Shown here: positions 1-5,183 of the stretch, one piece after another | How positions within the stretch are numbered: the first letter of the stretch is position 1 | Layout: each line of letters opens with the position of its first letter | NCBI GenBank assembly: GCA_015662065.1 | Contig: DQUX01000178.1 | Coordinates: forward strand, 1-5,420 | DNA: 5,420 nt | Source: Anaerolineales bacterium | Lineage (GTDB): Bacteria > Chloroflexota > Anaerolineae > B4-G1 > DUEL01 | Direction: 5' to 3' | Made by a program: the position numbers and the translations under genes | Notes under the pieces: model-generated | What the model was told of the DNA's origin: nothing | Database searches by the model: none | Seen by the model: the letters and a program-made list of their open reading frames with translations, nothing else

Positions 1-7
1 CGGCAGC

Positions 8-26
8 CTCGGTCTCGTAGACCGAG
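8..26. repeat. Perfect inverted repeat near left edge
   Basis: CTCGGTCT (8-15) and AGACCGAG (19-26) are exact reverse complements around a three-base loop, CGT. No T-run follows on either side, so it is not a convincing intrinsic terminator. It lies upstream of, or inside, the unresolved 5' end of the substrate-binding protein gene. It could be an operator or an RNA hairpin, or simply chance within coding DNA. A weaker repeat, GGCCG-AC-CGGCC, follows at 31-42. Confidence 0.5.
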
Positions 27-93
27 AGCCGGCCGACCGGCCCGTTGTCTTGCCTCGGCCAGCATATTCTGTTGTTATTGTGCAACAACTCTA

Positions 94-843
94 TTGATCA
101 TTGTTCTCCTGACCGCCTGCCAGCCCCTCACCGTCACCCGGGAGCCGGTCACCTTGCATGTGGTGGCTTCCGACGCCTGTGGGCCGTTGATGGAGGAGCT
201 GGCCAGGGCCTATCAGACGGAGCGGCCGTGGGTGACGGTGCGGGTGGAGGTATTCGACACAGCGGCCGCGTTGGACCGGCTGCGGGCAGGCGGGGCCGAC
301 CTGGCGGCTATCTCTTGGGCGGGAGAGGATGCGCGCTCTCTCTGGACGGCCCCCTTCGCCACCGATACCATCGCCGTCATCGTCCATCCCGCCGTTCCCG
401 CCGAGGAGATCGGCCTGGCCGAGTTGCGGGAGGTCTTTCGAGGGCGCACCGGAGAGTGGTCCGACGGCACGCCCGTTCAGGTGGTCAGCCGGGAGGCGGG
501 GTCGGGGGTGCGGGCCATCTTCGAGACGGTGGTGATGGGCGGCTACGACGTGACCCTGACCGCGTTGGTGGTGCCGGATACCGCGGGGGTGCTGGAGGCC
601 GTGGCGATTACCCCGGGGAGCATCGGTTACGTCCCCCAGGGCAGGTTGGGAGATGGCGTGCGGGTGCTTCCCATTGAGGGGAGGCAGCCCCGTCCCACCG
701 CCCCGGAGGGCTATCCGCTGGCCCATCCCCTGCTTCTGGCCGTTCCGGCAGAGCCCGTCGGTGAGGTTCGGGCTTTCATCCAGTGGATTCTGGGGCCGCA
801 GGGGCAGCAGCGGGTGGCCCGTCGCCTTGGACAACCCCCCTGA
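94..843 (+). CDS. PstS-like substrate-binding lipoprotein (N-terminus unresolved)
   Basis: This is a periplasmic-binding-fold protein of the PstS (phosphate-binding) family, expected to be lipid-anchored on the outer face of the membrane. Seen: a lipobox L-T-A-C with the lipidated Cys at residue 9 counted from TTG 94; ASDACGPLMEELARAY (25-40), matching the PstS N-terminal ligand loop and helix; ADLAAIS (69-75); SREAGSGVR (132-140), the PstS anion-loop signature; and PGSIGYVPQG further on. Length, about 240 mature residues, is normal. Two phosphate-contact positions look changed: Thr to Asp27 in the first loop and Thr to Val139 in SGT, so the ligand may not be phosphate. TTG 94 leaves only eight residues before the lipobox Cys, too short for a signal peptide, and no Shine-Dalgarno is visible. 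The frame is open to base 1 and reads a basic then hydrophobic stretch, so the true start may lie left of the window. No permease or ATPase partner is in view. The fold assignment is firm; the ligand is unknown. Confidence 0.85.
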   Translation: MIIVLLTACQPLTVTREPVTLHVVASDACGPLMEELARAYQTERPWVTVRVEVFDTAAALDRLRAGGADLAAISWAGEDARSLWTAPFATDTIAVIVHPAVPAEEIGLAELREVFRGRTGEWSDGTPVQVVSREAGSGVRAIFETVVMGGYDVTLTALVVPDTAGVLEAVAITPGSIGYVPQGRLGDGVRVLPIEGRQPRPTAPEGYPLAHPLLLAVPAEPVGEVRAFIQWILGPQGQQRVARRLGQPP

Positions 844-865
844 GTCATCGTCGGCGTGTCTTCTC

Positions 866-886
866 TTGTAACCGTTTTGTAACGGT
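866..886. promoter_or_regulatory. 11-bp direct repeat overlapping a hairpin, possible activator site
   Basis: TTGTAAC occurs at 866-872 and again at 877-883, exactly 11 bases apart, which is the geometry used by OmpR/PhoB-family winged-helix regulators. The same DNA holds a perfect inverted repeat, ACCGTT (871-876), TTGT, AACGGT (881-886). The repeats lie about 35-50 bases upstream of the -10 hexamer at 918, a usual place for an activator. The hairpin lacks a following T-run, so a terminator for the upstream gene is less likely. The spacing is seen; the regulator is inferred. Confidence 0.45.
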
Positions 887-914
887 ACCATGCTGGTGTG
901 TTTAGCGTGAGTTG

Positions 915-923
915 TGTTATAAT
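915..923 (+). promoter_or_regulatory. Extended -10 promoter driving the receiver/kinase genes
   Basis: TGTTATAAT contains a perfect TATAAT (918-923) preceded by the extended -10 TG at 915-916. No good TTGACA-like hexamer lies 16-18 bases upstream (around 894-901), which fits an extended -10 or activator-dependent promoter. Transcription should start near 930, about 30 bases before the first receiver gene. This separates the downstream unit from the substrate-binding protein gene. Confidence 0.75.
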
Positions 924-932
924 AGGAACTAG

Positions 933-942
933 CCAGCGCTGG
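933..942. repeat. 10-bp perfect palindrome in the leader
   Basis: CCAGCGCTGG is its own reverse complement. It sits a few bases after the predicted transcription start and just before the ribosome-binding site of the first receiver gene. That position would suit a repressor operator, but a 10-base palindrome can occur by chance in GC-rich DNA. Confidence 0.3.
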
Positions 943-959
943 GGATCAGAGGTGGATCG

Positions 960-1340
960 ATGCGTCAAACGGTCATTCTGTACATCGAAGACAACCCGGA
1001 GAACCGGCTTCTTGTGCGACGGGTGCTGGAGGCGGAGGGATATGCCGTGGTCGAGGCCGTTGATGGTCCTTCTGGCCTGGAGAAGGCCCGCCAATCACCG
1101 CCCGACCTGATCCTTTTGGATATCAACCTGCCGGAGATAGACGGGTACCAGATAGTCAGCCGGCTGCGGAGCACGCCCGGCCTGTCCGACGTGCCGATCG
1201 TCGCCCTCACCGCCAACGTGATGCGGGGGGATCGGGAGCGAACCCTGTCGGCTGGCTGCGATGGATACATCCAGAAGCCCATTGACGTGGACACCCTGCC
1301 GGAGCAGGTGGCCTCTTTCCTTCGCGCGAGGGCTGGGTAG
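960..1340 (+). CDS. Stand-alone response regulator receiver (receiver 1)
   Basis: This 126-residue protein is a complete CheY/DivK-type receiver with no output domain; it should take phosphate from a histidine kinase and act in the cytoplasm by protein contact or as a relay step. The acidic pocket is Glu10-Asp11, the phospho-acceptor is Asp54 in LILLDINLPEIDG, the switch residue is Thr84 in VALTA, and the conserved Lys is 106 in QKP. The start ATG 960 is supported by AGAGGTGG (948-955), a strong Shine-Dalgarno, and by VILYIEDN beginning five residues in, as usual for receivers. It is the first gene after the extended -10 promoter and lies 36 bases before receiver 2. The likely partner is the histidine kinase two genes on. 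The family call is firm; the pairing is inference. A diguanylate cyclase or DNA-binding output is excluded by length. Confidence 0.93.
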   Translation: MRQTVILYIEDNPENRLLVRRVLEAEGYAVVEAVDGPSGLEKARQSPPDLILLDINLPEIDGYQIVSRLRSTPGLSDVPIVALTANVMRGDRERTLSAGCDGYIQKPIDVDTLPEQVASFLRARAG

Positions 1341-1376
1341 GAGACGGCCATCGGCCGAGTCGGAGCAGAGAGAGGG

Positions 1377-1781
1377 ATGGACCCCCGAGATGCCACCGTT
1401 CTCGTCATAGAGGACAATCTGAACAACTTTCTGCTGATCGCTCGTCTCCTGGCCTATCTGGGGGTTCAGCGGTGTGAATGGAAAGCCTCTGGCTGGCAGG
1501 TGCTGGAGTTTGCCGAGTCGCTTCCTGAGGTGGACCTGATTCTGATGGATATCATGCTCCCGGAGCGGGATGGGTACGAGGCGCTGAGCTTGCTCCGGGC
1601 TGAGCCTCGTTTTAGTAACACGCTCATCGTCGCCGTCACCGCGGACTCCAGCCAGGAGAACTTGGACCGGGCCCGTCGTGCCGGGTTCGATGGTTTCATC
1701 GGTAAGCCGCTAGACCCCGATCGCTTTCCAGAGCAGATTCGGCGGGTTCTGCGCGGGGAGCCGGTCTGGGAACTTTCGTGA
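1377..1781 (+). CDS. Stand-alone response regulator receiver (receiver 2)
   Basis: This second single-domain receiver has 134 residues. The active site is complete: Glu12-Asp13 (VIEDN), phospho-acceptor Asp58 in LILMDIMLPERDG, Thr88 in VAVTA and Lys110 in GKP. It differs clearly from receiver 1: the usual acidic-Gly after beta-2 becomes Lys-Ala-Ser-Gly (36-39), and the C-terminus ends in DPDRFPEQIRRVLRGEPVWE, a tail I recall from receiver families common in Chloroflexota (not checked). The two are therefore not a recent duplication. ATG 1377 has the purine-rich AGAGAGGG almost touching it, plus GGAG at 1362-1365, 11 bases away. No output domain is present, so it probably works as a relay, a phosphate sink or a protein-binding switch. 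A 138-base structured gap separates it from the kinase gene. Confidence 0.92.
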   Translation: MDPRDATVLVIEDNLNNFLLIARLLAYLGVQRCEWKASGWQVLEFAESLPEVDLILMDIMLPERDGYEALSLLRAEPRFSNTLIVAVTADSSQENLDRARRAGFDGFIGKPLDPDRFPEQIRRVLRGEPVWELS

Positions 1782-1790
1782 AGGCGATTG

Positions 1791-1807
1791 GGCGGTTAGC
1801 GACCGCC
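1791..1807. repeat. Hairpin just after the receiver 2 stop codon
   Basis: GGCGGT (1791-1796) and ACCGCC (1802-1807) pair perfectly around the loop TAGCG, ten bases after the stop codon. No T-run follows. It may stabilise the 3' end of the receiver message or be the first part of the larger structure downstream. Confidence 0.45.
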
Positions 1808-1825
1808 GGATCGAGCCGGAACAGT

Positions 1826-1906
1826 GAAGGGCGGGTCTCCGCGCCTGTGGTATCCTTCCATAGGTAACGGGCGTTTGCGGGAGACCCGTTTGCTTTCTTG
1901 TCGTTT
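1826..1906 (+). terminator. Structured gap: attenuator- or terminator-like hairpins before the kinase gene
   Basis: CGGGTCTCC (1832-1840) pairs perfectly with GGAGACCCG (1880-1888), and G-U pairs can extend the stem outward. Inside it, CCTGTGG (1844-1850) pairs with CCATAGG (1858-1864) through seven pairs, one of them G-U, around a seven-base loop. A T-rich tail (1889-1906, TTTGCTTTCTTGTCGTTT) follows the stem. A rival pairing, AACGGG (1866-1871) with CCCGTT (1885-1890), shares the 3' arm with the outer stem, so the two cannot form together. This is the layout of an attenuator or leaky terminator that would set kinase/ParA expression below that of the receivers. I do not recognise a known riboswitch. 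If translation began at GTG 1824 this DNA would be coding instead. Confidence 0.45.
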
Positions 1907-1919
1907 GGGCAGAAGTGAG

Positions 1920-4277
1920 ATGGGCACAAGCCAGGCGGCGACAGGGCCGGAAGTGCCGGGCGTGGGAATGCGGGGTGGCCTGGGCCGCACGCTCCTGACC
2001 GCCTTCCTGGTCCTGGCAATCCTGCCCCTCAGCATCGTCAGTTGGTACGCGACCGATCGCAGCCGTCTGAACATTCAAGAAGAGGTGATCGGGAAGTTGG
2101 CCTCAATAGCGGCGTTGAAGGAAGCCCAGATCTCCCGCTGGGTGGAGGAACAGGCCACTGCCCTGGTCGGATCTGGGCTTATCTCCCCGGTGGAGGAGGC
2201 CGTGCAGGCGGCGAGTGCTGGATCGGGTGAGGCCCGCGTCCACCTGGCGGCGGCGGCCCGTCAATGGGCCGTTGCCGATGTGGCCCTGTTGAGCCCGGAG
2301 GGGCGGGTGGAGTGGGCTGGAGACGCCGCCTGGGAGGGGGATGTGCTGCCCCTGCCCCACAACCCGGGCCTGACGACGGGGGTCTTGGTGGCGCAGGCAT
2401 CGCTGGATCTAGGCGGCCGGGGGGGGCTGGTGCTGGTCGGCCCGCTCCCTCTTGACGGCCGTTGGCCCTACCTCGCCGCCCGCGTTTCGCCGGAGGGGTT
2501 GGCCCGTATCCTGGAGGAGACGGCCGGCCTGGGGCAGACGGGGGAGACCTACCTGGTGGATCGCTTCGGTATGGCCCTTCCCCAGGGGCTGCGGCTATCC
2601 GGCCCCGCCGTCCAGGCCGCCCTCTCCGGTGAGGAGCGGGAGGGGCTGTACGAGAACTACGAGGGGGTGCCTGTCATCGGCGTGTACCGGTGGCTCCCGG
2701 CCCTTGGACTGGCCCTCTTCGTCGAGCAATCCCAGGAGGAGGCCTTTGCCGGCAACGACAGCGTCGCCGCCGCCGTCATCGCCGCGACCTTAGGCGTGGC
2801 CCTGGTCACCGCCGCCATCGCCGCCTTCGTCACCCGCCAGGTCATCCGTCCTGTCGTCCGCCTGACGGAATCGGCCCTCCGCATCGCCGAGGGCGATCTC
2901 TCCCAGCGGGTGGAGGTCACCTCCCGGGACGAGATCGGCATTCTGGCCCACGTCTTCAACCGTATGGCGGGGGACCTGCAGGTGCTTTACGACGACCTGG
3001 AGGCGAAGGTCGCCGAGCGGACCGCCTTGTTGCAGGAGGCCAACTACTGGGCGCAGCGGCGGGCCATCCAGATGCAGGCCAGCCTGGAGGTCGGCCGGGC
3101 GATCACCTCCGTCCTCGATCCCGACCGGCTCCTGGAGCGGGTGGTCCGGGTGGTGCGGGATCGTTTCGTGTATTCCTACGTAGCGGTCTACACGGCCGGC
3201 GGGACGGAGGAGCCCCTCTACCTGCGGGCCTCCGCCGGGGAGCCCGATCCCTTCCACGGGGAACGCATCCCGGCGGGCCTGCCGGGGGTGGTGGGACGGG
3301 CCTTTCGGAGAGGGACGGCGGTGGTGGAAAGCCGCACCGTCCCCGTCATGGTCGGCCCTCCGGCCTCCTACACCCGCTCGGAGGTGGCGCTGCCGCTGCG
3401 GCTGGGGGACCGCACCTTGGGCGTGCTGGATGTCCAGACCACCGACGAGGAGGGCTTCGACCAGGACGATGTCTCCGTCCTTCAGAACGTCGCCAACCAG
3501 ATCACCATCGCCCTGGAGAACGCCCGCGCCTATGCAGTGGAACGGGAGGCGGTCGAGCGGCTGCGGGAGCTGGACCAATCCAAGCGCCGTTTCCTGGCCA
3601 ATATGTCCCACGAGCTGCGCACCCCTCTCACCAACATCATCGGCTTCTCCCGGTTGATGTTGAAGGGCATCGACGGCCCGCTGACGGAGCGGCAACAGAC
3701 CGATCTGGAGATCATCTATCATAACGGTCGACACCTTCTGGGCCTGATCAACGACCTGCTGGACATCTCTCAGATCGAGGCCGGGTTGATGGAGCTGGAG
3801 TTTCGGGAAGTGGACCTGGCCGACCTGATCCGCAGCGTGATGGCCACCGCCAGTGCGCTGGTGCGGGACAAGGAGGTAGCCCTGCGGGAGGAGGTGGCGT
3901 CGGACCTGCCAGTGGTGCGGGCCGACCCCGTGCGCATCCGGCAGGTGCTGTTGCGGCTTCTGGCCAACGCCGCCAAGTTCACCAGTCAGGGGGAGATCCG
4001 GGTGCGGGCCTGGGCCGACGCGGGGCTGGTCTACGTCAGTGTCAGCGATACCGGCATCGGCATTCCCCCGGTGGATAGGGAGCGGATCTTCGAGCGATTC
4101 GAGCAGGGCGTCCTGGAGAACGGGCGTCGGCCCGACGGCGCAGGACTGGGGTTGGCCCTGAGCAGGGAGTTCGTGGAGATGCACGGGGGGGAGATCTGGG
4201 TGGAGAGCGAGGTGGGGAAGGGGTCCACCTTCACCTTCAGCCTGCCGCTCCAGCCCCCTCCAGAGAAACGGGTCTAA
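1920..4277 (+). CDS. Membrane sensor histidine kinase, Cache-like/HAMP/GAF/HisKA/HATPase
   Basis: This 785-residue sensor kinase (from ATG 1920) should detect an outside signal and phosphorylate receivers. Order: TM1 about 24-43; an outside region of about 235 residues with Cache-like features (GETYLVDRFG at 208-217 and VPVIGVYRWLP from 250); TM2 about 281-304; HAMP about 305-358 (IRPV, GDLS, DEIG); a short coiled coil; GAF about 388-535; HisKA with phospho-acceptor His564 in MSHELRTPL; and an ATPase domain with N-box Asn683 (LLANAAKF), DTGIGIPP at 710-717, FERFEQ, and GAGLGL at 740-745. All catalytic boxes are present; only the first, less critical N-box Asn is replaced by Arg. No receiver is fused, which fits the two separate receiver genes upstream. 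GTG 1824 would add 32 residues encoded by hairpin DNA and is less likely; ATG 1968 is also possible. ParA follows after 23 bases. The ligand is unknown. Confidence 0.93.
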   Translation: MGTSQAATGPEVPGVGMRGGLGRTLLTAFLVLAILPLSIVSWYATDRSRLNIQEEVIGKLASIAALKEAQISRWVEEQATALVGSGLISPVEEAVQAASAGSGEARVHLAAAARQWAVADVALLSPEGRVEWAGDAAWEGDVLPLPHNPGLTTGVLVAQASLDLGGRGGLVLVGPLPLDGRWPYLAARVSPEGLARILEETAGLGQTGETYLVDRFGMALPQGLRLSGPAVQAALSGEEREGLYENYEGVPVIGVYRWLPALGLALFVEQSQEEAFAGNDSVAAAVIAATLGVALVTAAIAAFVTRQVIRPVVRLTESALRIAEGDLSQRVEVTSRDEIGILAHVFNRMAGDLQVLYDDLEAKVAERTALLQEANYWAQRRAIQMQASLEVGRAITSVLDPDRLLERVVRVVRDRFVYSYVAVYTAGGTEEPLYLRASAGEPDPFHGERIPAGLPGVVGRAFRRGTAVVESRTVPVMVGPPASYTRSEVALPLRLGDRTLGVLDVQTTDEEGFDQDDVSVLQNVANQITIALENARAYAVEREAVERLRELDQSKRRFLANMSHELRTPLTNIIGFSRLMLKGIDGPLTERQQTDLEIIYHNGRHLLGLINDLLDISQIEAGLMELEFREVDLADLIRSVMATASALVRDKEVALREEVASDLPVVRADPVRIRQVLLRLLANAAKFTSQGEIRVRAWADAGLVYVSVSDTGIGIPPVDRERIFERFEQGVLENGRRPDGAGLGLALSREFVEMHGGEIWVESEVGKGSTFTFSLPLQPPPEKRV

Positions 4278-4300
4278 GGGTAAGAGGCGGAGAGTTCCAA

Positions 4301-5164
4301 ATGACCAGAGTGATTGCTGTCGCCAATAACAAGGGGGGGGTGGCGAAGACCACCACCTGTCTTTCACTGGGGGGCAGCCTGGCCGAGCAGGGACGGTTGG
4401 TGCTGCTGGTGGACCTGGACCCCCAGGGTCACCTGACCGCCTCACTGGGCCTGGATCCGGAGTCGTTGCGCCGCACGGTGGGTGATGTGTTGCTCGGCCA
4501 GAGCTCCCTGGTCGCCGTCAGCCGCGAGACCCCGGTGGGCGGCCTGGACCTGGTGCCGGCCAATCAGGAACTCGTGATTCTGGATAAGGTGCTGTATAAG
4601 CGGCCGGGCTATGAGAGCCGCCTGCAGCAGGACCTGGAGCGTATGGAAGACGGTCTCTACGACTTTGTCCTGATGGACTGCCCGCCAGCCTTCGGCACGA
4701 TGACGTTGAACGCGCTGACGGCGGCCGATCTGCTCGTCATCCCCATCCAGTGTGAGTACTACTCTGTGCGCTCCCTCCGCCAGATGCTGAGCTTGGTCAG
4801 CCTGGTGCGGCGCAAGACCAACCCTCGGCTCAGTTATCGGTTGTTGGTGACGATGTACGACGTGCGCAACCGGGTCCATCGGCTGATCATGCATTATCTG
4901 CGGGCCCGTTTCTCCAACGCGCTGTTCCAGACCGTCATCCAGGTGGACACCCGGCTGCGAGAGAGCCCGGCCTTTGGGCTGCCGGTGACCCGATACGCGC
5001 CCCGCACCCGGGCCGCCCACCAGTACCGCGCCCTGGCCCAGGAACTGAGCGCCCATCTGTTGCCTGCGATCCCGATGGCGACGCAGGCAGCCGGGGGAGA
5101 GCCACTGCCCACCCAGGAGTCCGCCGCATCGGTATCGCCCCCCACCCGGGGCACCAAGGAGTAG
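4301..5164 (+). CDS. ParA/Soj-type ATPase
   Basis: This is a 287-residue ParA-family ATPase of the short Soj type, without an N-terminal helix-turn-helix. Such proteins form ATP-bound dimers on nucleoid DNA and move or space cargo when a partner stimulates hydrolysis. Seen: deviant Walker A NKGGVAKTTT (10-19) with signature Lys11 and catalytic Lys16, Ala15 replacing the usual Gly; Walker A' VDLDPQG (37-43) with Asp38 and Asp40; Walker B FVLMDCPP (122-129) with Asp126; and a Soj-like C-terminal half (LLVTMYDVRNRVH, VDTRLRESPAFGLPV, APRTRAAHQYRALAQEL). A Pro/Ser/Thr-rich tail covers about the last 30 residues. ATG 4301 has GGAG at 4289-4292, eight bases away. It sits between a histidine kinase and an unrecognised protein, with no ParB sequence in view, so cargo positioning is favoured over chromosome or plasmid partition. 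The family is certain; the cargo is inferred. I leave the symbol empty because the standard parA role is not shown. Confidence 0.92.
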   Translation: MTRVIAVANNKGGVAKTTTCLSLGGSLAEQGRLVLLVDLDPQGHLTASLGLDPESLRRTVGDVLLGQSSLVAVSRETPVGGLDLVPANQELVILDKVLYKRPGYESRLQQDLERMEDGLYDFVLMDCPPAFGTMTLNALTAADLLVIPIQCEYYSVRSLRQMLSLVSLVRRKTNPRLSYRLLVTMYDVRNRVHRLIMHYLRARFSNALFQTVIQVDTRLRESPAFGLPVTRYAPRTRAAHQYRALAQELSAHLLPAIPMATQAAGGEPLPTQESAASVSPPTRGTKE

Positions 5165-5183
5165 AGACGGGAGCGAGAGGTCC

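Noticed and set aside
45..677. Same-strand 210-codon frame overlapping the substrate-binding protein
   Set aside because: Its product is Gly/Arg-rich without any domain, while the chosen frame carries the PstS signatures.
871..886. Hairpin ACCGTT-TTGT-AACGGT as an intrinsic terminator of the substrate-binding protein gene
   Set aside because: The stem is only six pairs and no T-run follows it on either strand; the overlapping 11-base direct repeat explains the sequence better as a binding site.
91..891. Antisense open frame of 266 codons opposite the substrate-binding protein
   Set aside because: It is a GC-driven shadow with no family motif, and it would run through the promoter-proximal repeat region.
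1824..1910. A known riboswitch class before the kinase gene
   Set aside because: No consensus core that I know (TPP, cobalamin, c-di-GMP, SAM, glycine, guanidine, fluoride) could be matched, so only a generic attenuator-like structure is reported.
3275..3300. Second quadruplex-like G-run cluster in the GAF region of the kinase
   Set aside because: It meets the loop rule (6, 4 and 2 bases) but lies in ordinary coding DNA with many GGG/CGG codons and nothing else to set it apart.
2690..3724. Same-strand 344-codon frame inside the kinase gene
   Set aside because: Its product is an Arg/Gly/Pro-rich low-complexity translation in the wrong phase of a gene with intact HAMP, GAF and HisKA motifs.
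2790..4445. Long antisense open frame of 551 codons opposite the kinase and ParA start
   Set aside because: It mirrors the codon structure of the sense genes, has a His/Gln/Gly/Pro-rich composition with no recognisable motif, and spans two clear genes on the other strand.
4301..5164. ParA as part of a classical parABS partition locus
   Set aside because: The visible 79 residues of the next product show no ParB sequence, and I saw no parS-like TGTTTCACGTGAAACA site in the window; the full downstream gene would be needed to be sure.
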